Of a stretch of 15,519 nucleotides of DNA, positions 7,146 to 15,366 are shown in pieces. Position 1 is the first letter of the stretch; each line of letters opens with the position of its first letter. The notes under the pieces were generated by a model that was not told the DNA's origin, searched no databases, and worked only from the letters and a program-made list of their open reading frames with translations. Location: assembly GCA_016193385.1 (NCBI GenBank), contig JACPSF010000342.1:1-15519 (forward strand), written 5' to 3'. The position numbers and the translations under genes are program-made. The stretch comes from Deltaproteobacteria bacterium (GTDB taxonomy: Bacteria > Desulfobacterota_B > Binatia > UBA9968).

Positions 7146-7174
7146 AACATAACCCACAACCTAAGACCTGTCAA
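7146..7174 (-). promoter_or_regulatory. Sigma-70-type promoter of the iscS operon
   Basis: On the minus strand a perfect -35 box TTGACA (7169-7174) is followed by a 17-nt spacer and TATGTT (7146-7151), four of six matches to the -10 consensus. Transcription would start near 7139, inside the dyad, leaving a leader of about 60 nt before iscS. Confidence 0.65.
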
Positions 7175-7234
7175 GGCCTCCCTTTCTACCAAGTGGCCCA
7201 CTTTTTACTCGAATAATTAGTTAGAAATCAAGAC

Positions 7235-7253
7235 TGTTCTAAAAGCCAGAACA
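7235..7253 (-). terminator. Weak stem-loop just after uvrA, possible terminator
   Basis: TGTTCT and AGAACA (6-bp arms, 7-nt loop) form an AT-rich hairpin starting 7 nt past the uvrA stop. The downstream transcript is only moderately U-rich (GTCTTGATTTCT), so it would be a poor intrinsic terminator. It might instead be a protein-binding dyad upstream of the iscS promoter. Confidence 0.3.
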
Positions 7254-7259
7254 ATATTT

Positions 7260-9803
7260 TCACGCAGCCTCATTTGCCAGGATTCCGTTCAAGTACTGAC
7301 CGGTATGAGACCTACCCACCAGGGCCACTTCCTCAGGGGTGCCGCAAGCAACCACCTCGCCCCCTAGCTCACCGCCTTCCGGACCTAGATCGATGACGTG
7401 ATCGGCGCACTTGATAACTTCGAGGTTATGCTCGATGATGATAATAGTATTGCCTGCGTCAATTAGACGGTTGAGCACAACCAAAAGTTTCTTGATGTCG
7501 TCAAAGTGCAGCCCGGTCGTCGGCTCATCGAGGATATAAAGGGAGCGGCCGCTCGACCTTTTTGATAACTCCCGGGCCAGTTTAATCCGCTGAGCCTCCC
7601 CGCCAGACAGGGTCGGTCCCGCCTGGCCAAGATGGAGATAGCCCAGGCCGACTTCCCTTAGGACCCTCAATTTTTCCAGGATAGGGGGGACGTTGCCCAG
7701 GACCTCGAGCGCTTGATTGACCGTCAGATCCAAGACTTCTGCGATGCTTCTCCCTTTGTATAAAACCTCCAGAGTTTCCCGGTTATAGCGGCGGCCGGCG
7801 CAGACCTCACAGGTAACAAAAACATCGGGCAAAAAATGCATGGCAATCCGCATCGTCCCATCGCCTGCGCACGCCTCACAGCGTCCGCCCTTTACATTAA
7901 AGGAAAACCTTCCGGGTCGATACCCTCGCACTCTGGCTTCAGGAAGCTGCGCGAAAAGATCTCGGACATGGTCAAACAGCCCGGTGTAAGTAGCCGGATT
8001 TGAGCGGGGAGTGCGGCCAATCGGAGACTGATCAATCTCTATGACCTTGTCGAAGCGCTCCCAACCTTCTATTCCATCGAAGCGTCCCGCTCTGACACGG
8101 GAGCGATGCAGCCGCCGGACCATGGCGGGGAACAGCGTATCGACCACAAGACTGCTCTTACCCGAGCCGGAAACACCGGTGACGCAAGTCATGGCGCCGA
8201 TCGGAAATCGCGCTGTAATTCCCTTCAGGTTGTTGTGTCGCGCGCCTCTCAAGACCAGGACTTCACCGCTGCCCTGGCGCCGCTGGGACGGTACGGGGAC
8301 TTCCATGCGACCAGCCAGGTACTGCCCCGTCAGAGAGCGCTCTGCGGCCATAATGTCTCGCGGCGCTCCCTGTGCCACGACCTCACCTCCATGAACGCCA
8401 GCCCCCGGCCCCATATCGATAACGTGATCCGCCTCAAGAATCGTCTCGCGGTCATGCTCGACCACCAACACGGTGTTGCCCAAATTCCGCAGCTCCCGCA
8501 GGATGGCTAAAAGTCGGGCGTTATCTCTCTGGTGCAGGCCGACGCTCGGCTCATCCAGAATATAGAGCACGCCGGCCAGGCTCGAACCGATTTGGGTTGC
8601 CAGGCGAATCCGTTGGGCCTCGCCTCCAGAGAGCGTCGCCGAAGGCCGATCCAGGCTGAGGTAGTCGAGCCCCACCTGAACCAGGAACTGCAAACGGCTC
8701 GAGATCTCCTTCAGCACCCGCTGGGCAATCGTCTTCTCCTTCTCGCTAAGATCGAGCCCAGCAATAAATTGAAGTGTCTCCTTGACCGGAAGGCTGGTAA
8801 CCCCCGCGATGTTCTTTCCTCCGACCCTTACGTGCAGGCTCTCCTTTTTTAGCCGCATCCCGTGGCACGCTTTGCATTGAGGAGCGCTCGTCACGCCCCC
8901 TAAACCATAGGCCATCAGCCCGTCCGAAGAGGACTCAGTCCCCAGGCCGCCGCAGGACGCACAGGCTCCGTAAGGGCTGTTGAAGGAAAACAGCCGAGGG
9001 GTCAATTCGGGATAAGAGATGCCGCACTGGACACAGGCAAACTTCAGGCTGAAGACGATCGGGTCGCCGCGATCCCAGGCCTCCGGGGAAAGGATCTCGA
9101 CCTTGATCACCTCCTTGCCGAAGCGGGCCGCCACTTCAAGCGAATCGGCCAAACGCTTTTCGACTCCCTCCCTAACCGCCAGCCGATCCACGACCAGATC
9201 GATCTCGTGACACAGGGTCTTTGATAAAAAAATCTCCTCCCCGAGGTCGTAAAGCTCCCCATCAATTCGGACGCGGGCAAAACCAGCCTGGGCGAGAGCC
9301 TTCAGCTCCTTTCGGTATTCGCCTTTCCGGCCCGTCACAATCGGCGCTAAGATGTGGATGCGGGTCTGCGGCGAAAGGGAGAAGAGCTGGTCGACGATCT
9401 GCTGGATGGTCTGCGCCGAGATTTCCCGCCCGCAGACAAAGCAGTGGGGCTTCCCAATCCGGGCATACAGCAGCCTCAGGTAATCGTAAATCTCCGTAAC
9501 CGTTCCGACCGTGGAGCGAGGGTTGGGCGCGGGGCTTCTCTGCTCGATCGAAATCGCCGGCGAGAGTCCTTCGATGGAGTCCACGTCGGGCCTCTGCATC
9601 TGCTCGAGAAACTGGCGGGCGTAGGCCGAGAGAGACTCCACGTAGCGTCGCTGTCCCTCGGCGTAGAGGGTATCGAAGGCGAGCGAGGACTTCCCGGAGC
9701 CGGAGACCCCGGTGATAACCACGAGCTGATCGCGCGGAATTTCCAACTCGAGATTCTTGAGATTGTGCTCGCGCGCTCCCTTGATAACGATCTTACCGGG
9801 CAT
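7260..9803 (-). CDS. uvrA: UvrA excinuclease subunit lacking the insertion domain
   Basis: UvrA is the damage-recognising ATPase of UvrABC nucleotide excision repair. Both ABC modules are intact. Module one has Walker [10 protein letters not shown] (32-40), [11 protein letters not shown] near 391 and [12 protein letters not shown] near 413. Module two has Walker A at 543-551, [11 protein letters not shown] near 732 and [12 protein letters not shown] near 755. The UvrB-binding domain is present (about 130-245, with [29 protein letters not shown] sequence). Zinc cysteines include 257/260, 281/284, 310/313 and the C-terminal 642/645/665/668. At 847 residues it is about 95 shorter than E. coli UvrA. 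The loss falls between Cys284 and Cys310, where the insertion domain should be. The frame is open throughout and lies in a well-preserved gene. The start overlaps the mutase gene by 11 nt. Identity is certain; the domain loss is read directly. Confidence 0.96.
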   Translation of the reverse strand: MPGKIVIKGAREHNLKNLELEIPRDQLVVITGVSGSGKSSLAFDTLYAEGQRRYVESLSAYARQFLEQMQRPDVDSIEGLSPAISIEQRSPAPNPRSTVGTVTEIYDYLRLLYARIGKPHCFVCGREISAQTIQQIVDQLFSLSPQTRIHILAPIVTGRKGEYRKELKALAQAGFARVRIDGELYDLGEEIFLSKTLCHEIDLVVDRLAVREGVEKRLADSLEVAARFGKEVIKVEILSPEAWDRGDPIVFSLKFACVQCGISYPELTPRLFSFNSPYGACASCGGLGTESSSDGLMAYGLGGVTSAPQCKACHGMRLKKESLHVRVGGKNIAGVTSLPVKETLQFIAGLDLSEKEKTIAQRVLKEISSRLQFLVQVGLDYLSLDRPSATLSGGEAQRIRLATQIGSSLAGVLYILDEPSVGLHQRDNARLLAILRELRNLGNTVLVVEHDRETILEADHVIDMGPGAGVHGGEVVAQGAPRDIMAAERSLTGQYLAGRMEVPVPSQRRQGSGEVLVLRGARHNNLKGITARFPIGAMTCVTGVSGSGKSSLVVDTLFPAMVRRLHRSRVRAGRFDGIEGWERFDKVIEIDQSPIGRTPRSNPATYTGLFDHVRDLFAQLPEARVRGYRPGRFSFNVKGGRCEACAGDGTMRIAMHFLPDVFVTCEVCAGRRYNRETLEVLYKGRSIAEVLDLTVNQALEVLGNVPPILEKLRVLREVGLGYLHLGQAGPTLSGGEAQRIKLARELSKRSSGRSLYILDEPTTGLHFDDIKKLLVVLNRLIDAGNTIIIIEHNLEVIKCADHVIDLGPEGGELGGEVVACGTPEEVALVGRSHTGQYLNGILANEAA

Positions 9804-11166
9804 CCTCGCTTTCGCCGCCTCGAAGCTCCTTGAGCTTCGCCTCCACGACAGCTCGATACTCGTTAAGCTTCACGGCGTCCTTCGCCTCAAACCGCAGGAC
9901 CAACGCGGGCTGGGTGTTGGAAGCGCGGACCAGACCCCACCCCTCAGGGAACTGGATGCGCACTCCGTCCACATCGATGATGGGATAGTGCTGGCGAAAG
10001 TATTGCTTGGCCTTCTCCGTGATGGCGAACTTCTGCTCGTCCGGACACTCCACCCGGATCTCCGGGGTGGAGACGGTTTTGTCAAGATCGCTGAGCAGGG
10101 CGGAGAGGGGCCGCCCCACACGGGCAACGAGCTCTAGCAGACGAACCGAAGCATAGATGGCATCGTCATAGCCGAAATAACGATCCGCGAAAAACATGTG
10201 CCCGCTCATCTCCCCGGCCAGGAGCGCATGGGTCTCCTTCATCTTGGCCTTGAGGAGCGAATGGCCCGCCTTCCACATAATCGGCACTCCGCCGTGCAGC
10301 CTGATCTGGTCAAACAGCCGCTGAGAACACTTGACCTCCGAGATAATCACGGCCCCGGGATGCTGCTTCAGGACATCGCGCGCGAACAGGATCAACAGCT
10401 CGTCGCCCCAAAGGATGTTTCCCCGATCGTCGACCACACCGATGCGGTCTCCGTCTCCGTCATAAGCGATTCCCAAATCGGCCCGCTCCTCTTTCACCTG
10501 CCGGATCAACTGTTCGAGGTTCTCCGGAACCGTGGGATCGGGATGATGGATCGGGAACGATCCGTCGGGAACGCAGGCGATCTCCCAGACCGCGCAGCCA
10601 AGCCGGCGGAAAATCGGCGGAGCCACCGGGCCGGCCACGCCGCTGCCCGCGTCCACCACGACCTTAAGCGGTCGAGCTAGCGCTGGCACGTCGCGCTTTA
10701 AGTGGTCCTCGTAAGGCGGCACGATCGCATAACCCGCACGCTTTCCTCCCGCTCGCTCCGTGAAGCGCTTCTCTTCGATCAGGCGTCTCAGGTTCTGGAT
10801 CTGCGACCCGTAGAGCGTCTCTTTTCCCATGCACACTTTGAAACCGTTATATTCGGACGGGTTGTGGCTTGCGGTAACCTGGATGCCGCCGTCCAGATCG
10901 AGGTGAAAAAGGGAGAAATAGAGAAGCGGCGTGGGACAAACACCGATATCGATCACCTCCAGACCGGCGGAGACAAAACCCTCGATCACCGCCTGCGCGT
11001 ACGTTTCAGAGGTGAAGCGGCAGTCCCGCCCGACTGAAACCCGCTTTCCCCCCTTCTCGCCGACGAGAGTCCCATGCACCTTTCCGAGATGGCGGGCAAA
11101 ATCAGCGTCAAAATCCTTTTCCGCCAATCCCCGAATATCGTATTCGCGAAAGATCGCTGGGTTCAT
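9793..11166 (-). CDS. Phosphomannomutase/phosphoglucomutase (AlgC/ManB type)
   Basis: An alpha-D-phosphohexomutase of 457 residues that interconverts hexose 1- and 6-phosphates, supplying GDP-mannose or UDP-glucose precursors for envelope sugars. The four family signatures are intact: the phosphoserine loop [11 protein letters not shown] with Ser100, the Mg loop DGDGDR (236-241), the sugar loop GEMSGH (318-323), and the phosphate loop [15 protein letters not shown] (414-428). These match Pseudomonas AlgC-type enzymes more than GlmM. The ATG at 11166 overlaps the pdxA stop as ATGA and has GGAGGA 4 nt upstream. The frame runs upstream to 11454, but that part only overlaps pdxA. The 3' end overlaps uvrA by 11 nt. 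Whether it favours mannose or glucose cannot be read from the sequence. Confidence 0.93.
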   Translation of the reverse strand: MNPAIFREYDIRGLAEKDFDADFARHLGKVHGTLVGEKGGKRVSVGRDCRFTSETYAQAVIEGFVSAGLEVIDIGVCPTPLLYFSLFHLDLDGGIQVTASHNPSEYNGFKVCMGKETLYGSQIQNLRRLIEEKRFTERAGGKRAGYAIVPPYEDHLKRDVPALARPLKVVVDAGSGVAGPVAPPIFRRLGCAVWEIACVPDGSFPIHHPDPTVPENLEQLIRQVKEERADLGIAYDGDGDRIGVVDDRGNILWGDELLILFARDVLKQHPGAVIISEVKCSQRLFDQIRLHGGVPIMWKAGHSLLKAKMKETHALLAGEMSGHMFFADRYFGYDDAIYASVRLLELVARVGRPLSALLSDLDKTVSTPEIRVECPDEQKFAITEKAKQYFRQHYPIIDVDGVRIQFPEGWGLVRASNTQPALVLRFEAKDAVKLNEYRAVVEAKLKELRGGESEDAR

Positions 11167-12176
11167 GATTTCCTCCATCTCCCCTGCCGCGCGGCCAGCC
11201 GGGCTGCCAAAAGGATCGCCTCCCTCATGCTCGACGGATCCGCTCGGTCTTTTCCGGCGATATCGTAGGCCGTGCCATGGTCCACCGATGTCCGAATGAT
11301 GGGAAGGCCGAGCGTCAAGGCTGCCCCGTCGAAAAAATGAAGCAGCTTGAGCGGGATCAGCCCCTGGTCGTGATACATGCAGACCACGGCGTCGAAATCC
11401 CCCCGCGCCGCCCGATGAAAAAGGCTGTCGGCCGGAAAGGGGCCCGCAGCGCAAATACCTTCGCGAGCGGCTTCCTTAACGGCCGGGAGGATCACTTTTT
11501 TTTCCTCCAGTCCGAAGATCCCTTCTTCCCCGCCGTGGGGATTCAAAGCCGCGACGGCAAGCCGAGGGCGCCGGACACCAAAATATTTCCTGAGCGCGTG
11601 GTGGCCAAGCTCCAAGGTTACCCGGATGCGCCTGCGCGTGAGCTCGCGGGCAACCCGCATGAGCGGGAGGTGAACCGTAACGAGAATCACCTTAAGCCGC
11701 TCTCCCAAAAGCATCATCCGAACCTCCCTGGTCCGGGTGAGCTCGGCAAGCAGTTCCGTATGGCCGGGATAGCGGTAGCCGGCGAGCTGAAGCACGCTCT
11801 TGTTGATCGGCGCTGTGGCCATGGCGTCGGCCACTCCGCCCAGCACCAACTCAGCGCCTCGCTTAATATAGCGATAAGCCGCTTCACCACAAGCCGCAGT
11901 AGGCCGGCCTGGCTGCGCCTGGGGCGGGGTAAGCCGCGACAGGGAGTAAACCACAACGCCATCATCGCCCGAACCAATCGGCTGCCCAGCCTCCCATGAG
12001 ATAAGCTTGGGAAAACGCCTCCTCCCCGCTCGCATTTTACGGAGCAAGTCGAGATCGCCCAGAACCAAGGGACGGCAGGCTCGCCGCACGACAGAATCCG
12101 CTAATGCCTTGAGGACCACTTCGGGCCCCACGCCAGCGGGATCGCCCATGGTGATTGCTAGGATAGGTCTGGCCAC
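11163..12176 (-). CDS. pdxA: 4-hydroxythreonine-4-phosphate dehydrogenase PdxA
   Basis: PdxA oxidises 4-phosphohydroxy-L-threonine in de novo pyridoxal phosphate synthesis, the cofactor that both desulfurases in this window use. The N-terminal signature ITMGDPAGVGPEV is clear. Three metal-binding histidines align by eye with E. coli His166, His211 and His266: His169 (TVHLPL), His214 (NPHGGEEG) and His269 (MYHDQGL). TSVDHGTAYDIAG closes the active site. The start is set at the GTG at 12176 (337 residues) because family proteins begin just before ITMGDPAG and a GAGGGAGG site precedes it; an in-frame ATG at 12203 would add nine residues without a clear site. It lies downstream of the surA-like gene, an order also found in E. 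coli (surA-pdxA). Its stop overlaps the next start. Confidence 0.94.
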   Translation of the reverse strand: MARPILAITMGDPAGVGPEVVLKALADSVVRRACRPLVLGDLDLLRKMRAGRRRFPKLISWEAGQPIGSGDDGVVVYSLSRLTPPQAQPGRPTAACGEAAYRYIKRGAELVLGGVADAMATAPINKSVLQLAGYRYPGHTELLAELTRTREVRMMLLGERLKVILVTVHLPLMRVARELTRRRIRVTLELGHHALRKYFGVRRPRLAVAALNPHGGEEGIFGLEEKKVILPAVKEAAREGICAAGPFPADSLFHRAARGDFDAVVCMYHDQGLIPLKLLHFFDGAALTLGLPIIRTSVDHGTAYDIAGKDRADPSSMREAILLAARLAARQGRWRKS

Positions 12177-12288
12177 CTTCCTCCCTCGATCGAGGCAAAA
12201 CATCTATCTGTCAATCGGCCTCGCGGTTGAGCTGAGGGCCGCAGGCCAGTCTGCTCTAGCCGCGACCGTTGCGCACCTATTAATTCTA

Positions 12289-12316
12289 ATTATGTCAGAC
12301 GGGCGGGGCGTGACAA
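12289..12316 (-). promoter_or_regulatory. Possible internal promoter upstream of pdxA
   Basis: In the 156-nt gap between the surA-like gene and pdxA, the minus strand has TTGTCA (12311-12316), a 16-nt spacer and CATAAT (12289-12294), each five of six matches to consensus. It would start transcription near 12282, giving a leader of about 105 nt. A short AGCGAT/ATCGCT dyad follows the surA-like stop but lacks a T run, so read-through from that gene also seems likely. Confidence 0.45.
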
Positions 12317-12332
12317 GCGATTAGCGATCGCT

Positions 12333-13655
12333 CTAGAAAGGATTCAGAGTCTTCCACACGGAAGAAAAGAAACCGCCCGACTCCTTTTGCTCGGGCTTTG
12401 GGGTTGCTTTCTCCGCTCTTTCCACGGGCGCCAAGGGATCCCCTGGCACATCGTCAACCGATTCCTTGGTGAAAAGGGGGATGCCGAAGATGCTGACGAT
12501 ATTACGATCGCTCGCCTGCCCCTGGTCCTCGTCCCCCTCGATAGGGGTCTCTTTGACGATATAAGAGAGGGGGTTGAGGTAGCTCAAGAACCCGCCCTCC
12601 TCTCGCTTGCTCCGCCTCGACGCGGAGGCCAAGAGAGAGTCCACGGTCCCCTCTTTCGTCTCCTCCGGGCGGAAGACAACTCCCGGAAGCTTGACATCCA
12701 CCCGGTGGTTTTTTCTCAGGTCGGTTTTGAGCCACTTTTGATAACGCTCTTCCAGGGCGGTGGCATATAGCTCTTCACGGATTTTTCCACGAACCTCGGA
12801 GAGGGGGAGAAGCCGCCCCGGATCCTTTTCCTCCAGTTTGATGAGATGAATCCCGAGGCTGGTTTGCAGCGGCTCACTCACTTCGCCGACGGACAATTTC
12901 TGGAAGGCCGCCTCCTCGATCTCTTTGAGCAAGCTACCTCGCTTCACCCAACCGATATCCCCACCCTCCGCGGCACCCGCACCTTCGGAATAGGCGCGAG
13001 CCAGCTGCGCAAACTCTTCTCCAGCCAGGGCCCGCTTGCGGATCTCCTGGACCTGGAGCGAGACCTCCTTTTGACGCTCCGCCGGAGCGTCTTGCGCCAG
13101 TGAAAGGAGGATATGGCGCAGCCGGACCCTCTCCTCAGTGGTGAACTTTTTTGAATTTAACCGATAGTAGCGTTCGATGTCTTCCGGCGTGATGTTGACC
13201 CGCTTGCGCACCTGTCGGTTGATGATCTCGCTCTTTTCAATTTCAGCCCGTATCGACGCCCGGTATTTCTCAGTGCTCACGCCTTCCCGACTGAGCGCCG
13301 CCTTCAGCTCCTCGTCGCTGATCCGGTTCCGTTGCTTAATCTGCTCGATGTACTGGTCGACATCCTGCTCGCTCACTCTTATTCCCCCCACCTTCACCTC
13401 CTCCGCGAGGAGCTTCTCCGTGATGAACTGCTCCAGCACCTCCCGATCCTGATCCTTAATGGAGTTTAAATCTCCAGCGGGAAACTCGTGGCCCATCCTG
13501 GTCTTGGCATACTCTTTGAGGTCGGTAAGGGTATAGGGCTCTCGGTCGACCACCACGACCACCTGCTCAATAACGTTAGCGCTCAGCGAGAGCGGAAGCA
13601 GAAAGCAGAGCAGCGCGATGAAGAGCGAGGCCAGATAGATCGTTTGCCTTGACAT
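12333..13655 (-). CDS. SurA-like periplasmic chaperone / parvulin peptidyl-prolyl isomerase
   Basis: A secreted foldase of 440 residues. Residues 1-26 form a signal peptide with a hydrophobic core (LASLFIALLCFLLPLSLSA), cleaved probably before NVIEQ. A SurA N-terminal chaperone domain follows (about 27-165, with VVDREPYTLTDLKEYA). A single parvulin domain occupies about 175-275 (VRLRHILLSL, FAQLARAYSEG, GGDIGWVKRG, LGIHLIKLEE). E. coli SurA has two parvulin domains. The last 115 residues are an acidic, low-complexity tail with two related aromatic motifs, GGFLSYLNPLSYI (354-366) and GGFFSSVWKTLNPF at the very end. The ATG at 13655 starts the signal peptide; a TTG at 13688 extends it for no gain. 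No clear ribosome site is seen. A role in outer-membrane protein folding is inferred from SurA and from its position before pdxA. Confidence 0.88.
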   Translation of the reverse strand: MSRQTIYLASLFIALLCFLLPLSLSANVIEQVVVVVDREPYTLTDLKEYAKTRMGHEFPAGDLNSIKDQDREVLEQFITEKLLAEEVKVGGIRVSEQDVDQYIEQIKQRNRISDEELKAALSREGVSTEKYRASIRAEIEKSEIINRQVRKRVNITPEDIERYYRLNSKKFTTEERVRLRHILLSLAQDAPAERQKEVSLQVQEIRKRALAGEEFAQLARAYSEGAGAAEGGDIGWVKRGSLLKEIEEAAFQKLSVGEVSEPLQTSLGIHLIKLEEKDPGRLLPLSEVRGKIREELYATALEERYQKWLKTDLRKNHRVDVKLPGVVFRPEETKEGTVDSLLASASRRSKREEGGFLSYLNPLSYIVKETPIEGDEDQGQASDRNIVSIFGIPLFTKESVDDVPGDPLAPVERAEKATPKPEQKESGGFFSSVWKTLNPF

Positions 13656-13860
13656 CGGCGGGGCCAACCTAAACCGTTCTTTGTCCAAACTCCGCGACGA
13701 TACTGCCTATCACATCCGTGGGAAAAAACCAACCATCCGTAGCTTTTTAAAGGGCCCTGCCGAGGCCGCAGCGGCCGGTGTTTTCTCAGTCCTACCAGCC
13801 AATGGCCCAAACCCCGCCCCGGCTCCTTTTTCCCTTCTTACTTTCACCTTGCTTGACTTT
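13656..13860. other. 205-bp gap between the radical SAM gene and the surA-like gene
   Basis: No gene is seen here. It holds a GC-rich dyad GGCCG-CAG-CGGCC (13764-13776), a self-complementary AGGGCCCT (13751-13757 area) and two copies of CATCCGT (13713-13719, 13734-13740). None has a T tract on the minus strand, so no convincing terminator of the radical SAM unit is visible. I found no convincing promoter for the surA-like gene either, though one is expected. Confidence 0.4.
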
Positions 13861-14919
13861 TTACGGTTCGAAAAGGCCGAGTTGAGAGCCGGGAGGGCGG
13901 CGGAAGTGTTCAGTGGAAAGAGGAGGGCGCTGGTTCTGAATTCCCGCTTTCTTACACGCCAGCCGGAAAAGCTCCGCCAACTGTTCGGCAAAAATCCCCT
14001 CCCCTTTCATCCGGCTGTGAAAATTGGGGTCGTTGAGCTTTCCGCCGCGAACCGCGCGAATGCGATTGAGAATCTTGTCTTTTTTCTCCGGATAGTGGTG
14101 CTCAAGCCAGCTTTCGAAAAGCTCCTTCACGCCGTAGGGAAGACGCAGCGGAGCGTATCCGCCAAAGCGCGCCCCGGCTCGGGCTGCGGCTTGCGCAATC
14201 TGAGGCGCCTCGGCGTCAGTCAGGGCCGGGATCATCGGCGCGAGCAGGAATCCTACAGGAACCCCGGCTTTCGAGACGGCCTCGATGGCGGCAAGACGCC
14301 GGGCTGGCCGCGAGGCGCGCGGCTCCATCGCCGCAGAAAGCTCGGGATCCAGGGTCGTGAGCGAGATGAGCACCGCGGCGCACCGGTAGTGCGCCATCTC
14401 GGATAGCAAATCAACATCCCGGGTCACGAGAAAGTTTTTGGTCACAACCACTACCGGATTGAGAAACTCTCGCAACACCTCCAGGCAGCGGCGCGTTAGC
14501 TCGAGCCTTTTTTCCACCGGCTGATAGCAGTCGGTGACGCCGCTCATCGCCAGGACTCTCGGCTTCCATCCGGGACCGGACAATTCGCGCCGCAGGAGCT
14601 CCGGTGCCTCCTCTTTAACCATGATCTTGGTCTCGAAATCGAGCCCGGCCGAAAAGCCCAGATACTCGTGCGTCGGGCGCGCGTAGCAGTACACACACCC
14701 ATGCTCGCAGCCACGATAGGGGTTGATGCTCGCGTCAAAGCCGACATCGGGACTGTCGTTGTAGGCGATGATGCTTTTGGAAGAATCGGCCAGGAACTCA
14801 GTGGTCGGAGAGGAGCGCTCGCCGATGTCACCCGGCTCCGGGACCAGTTCCACGCTTTCAAAGCGGTTCCTCGGATTCGAGGCGGAGCCGCGGCCGCGCA
14901 AGGCAGACGAGCTTTTCAT
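13861..14919 (-). CDS. PA0069-family radical SAM protein (SPL-like)
   Basis: A radical SAM enzyme of 352 residues resembling the PA0069 group, which is related to spore photoproduct lyase but has no firmly assigned reaction that I know of. The N-terminus has the group's RGRGSASNPRNRFE stretch (8-21). The [4Fe-4S] cysteines are Cys71, Cys75 and Cys78 in CEHGCVYCYARPTHEYLG (C-x3-C-x2-C). The SAM-barrel segments include MSGVTDCYQPVE (125-136) and LISLTTLDPEL (184-194). The protein ends in GLFEP. The start at 14919 lies 8 nt after the stop of the Rho-N gene, with no good ribosome site of its own, so coupled translation is likely. It would be a client of the Fe-S genes in the same window. Family is confident; the reaction is unknown. 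Confidence 0.9.
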   Translation of the reverse strand: MKSSSALRGRGSASNPRNRFESVELVPEPGDIGERSSPTTEFLADSSKSIIAYNDSPDVGFDASINPYRGCEHGCVYCYARPTHEYLGFSAGLDFETKIMVKEEAPELLRRELSGPGWKPRVLAMSGVTDCYQPVEKRLELTRRCLEVLREFLNPVVVVTKNFLVTRDVDLLSEMAHYRCAAVLISLTTLDPELSAAMEPRASRPARRLAAIEAVSKAGVPVGFLLAPMIPALTDAEAPQIAQAAARAGARFGGYAPLRLPYGVKELFESWLEHHYPEKKDKILNRIRAVRGGKLNDPNFHSRMKGEGIFAEQLAELFRLACKKAGIQNQRPPLSTEHFRRPPGSQLGLFEP

Positions 14920-14927
14920 AGCGGAGT

Positions 14928-15308
14928 TTACCCGGAGGTGGCCGGAGCACTCGCGCCAGCCGGAGCGCTCGCCTGCGGCGCCTCCTTGGGACCCGCCTTG
15001 TGCGCTAGCTGCCGAGTGCGACGCTTCAGTTTCTTGATTTTTCTTCGTATCCTGTGAACCTTAGCGTGATCTTTCGACGAGGCGTGAATCTCCTCCACCT
15101 GCTTTTTTAACGCTCGAATTTCGTGCTTCACGGAGCTGATGGTGGTTACATCCTTCGGAGGAGCCTCATACGCGATCCCCTCCGCCTTGGCAATGGCTTC
15201 GATCAAAGCCTCTTTCTCCATGCCCCCGACGCCCTGAAGGTCCGTCACCTGCTTGGCCCGCTCCCGAAGCTTCGGTACCGTCATTTTTCTCAGCTCTTTG
15301 ATATCCAT
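14928..15308 (-). CDS. Small Rho N-terminal-domain (SAP-like) protein with a basic coiled coil
   Basis: A 126-residue protein. Residues 1-45 (MDIKELRKMTVPKLRERAKQ and on to EALIEAIAKAEGI) match the Rho N-terminal, SAP-like helical fold. A linker follows, then a strongly basic helical stretch (about 60-103, with KHEIRALKKQVEEIH and RRKIKKLKRRTRQLA) suited to a coiled coil and nucleic-acid contact. The end is an Ala/Pro-rich tail. It is far too short to be Rho and has no ATPase, so it is a nucleic-acid-binding protein of unknown role. The ATG at 15308 is preferred because GGGAG lies 7 nt upstream; a GTG directly before it (15311) is also possible. It precedes the radical SAM gene by 8 nt and faces nth across a 58-bp divergent region. 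Confidence 0.8.
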   Translation of the reverse strand: MDIKELRKMTVPKLRERAKQVTDLQGVGGMEKEALIEAIAKAEGIAYEAPPKDVTTISSVKHEIRALKKQVEEIHASSKDHAKVHRIRRKIKKLKRRTRQLAHKAGPKEAPQASAPAGASAPATSG

Positions 15309-15321
15309 CACTACTCTCCCT

Positions 15322-15349
15322 TTGACATCTTTCTCACATTCGTATCATA
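15322..15349. promoter_or_regulatory. Divergent promoter region for nth and the Rho-N gene, with a symmetric -10
   Basis: Plus strand: TTGACA (15322-15327), a short 15-nt spacer, then TATCAT (15343-15348), for nth. The -10 lies in the near-symmetric GTATCATAC, so the minus strand reads TATGAT (15344-15349), a possible -10 for the Rho-N gene. No clear -35 for the minus direction was found, and the 15-nt spacer is shorter than optimal. Confidence 0.4.
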
Positions 15350-15366
15350 CTCTGCGCGGAAGGAAA

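Noticed and set aside
8850..8980. Frameshift as an explanation for the missing UvrA segment
   Set aside because: The reading frame is continuous and family-like on both sides with intact CxxC pairs, and total length falls short by about the size of one domain. A frameshift would leave out-of-frame residual sequence, which is not seen.
11167..11454. N-terminal extension of the phosphomannomutase frame
   Set aside because: The extra 96 residues are the overlapping frame of pdxA. The ATG at 11166 has a good ribosome site and the family alignment starts there.
12324..12331. GCGATCGC palindrome just after the surA-like stop
   Set aside because: A single 8-bp palindrome in GC-rich sequence; no array of copies in the window to suggest a HIP1-like element.
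13713..13740. Two CATCCGT direct repeats as a transposon target duplication or regulator site
   Set aside because: Only 7 bp, with 14 nt between and no mobile-element sequence; consistent with chance.
13681..14406. A 241-codon plus-strand open frame opposite the radical SAM gene
   Set aside because: Antisense of the clear radical SAM protein; low-complexity basic composition, no family features.
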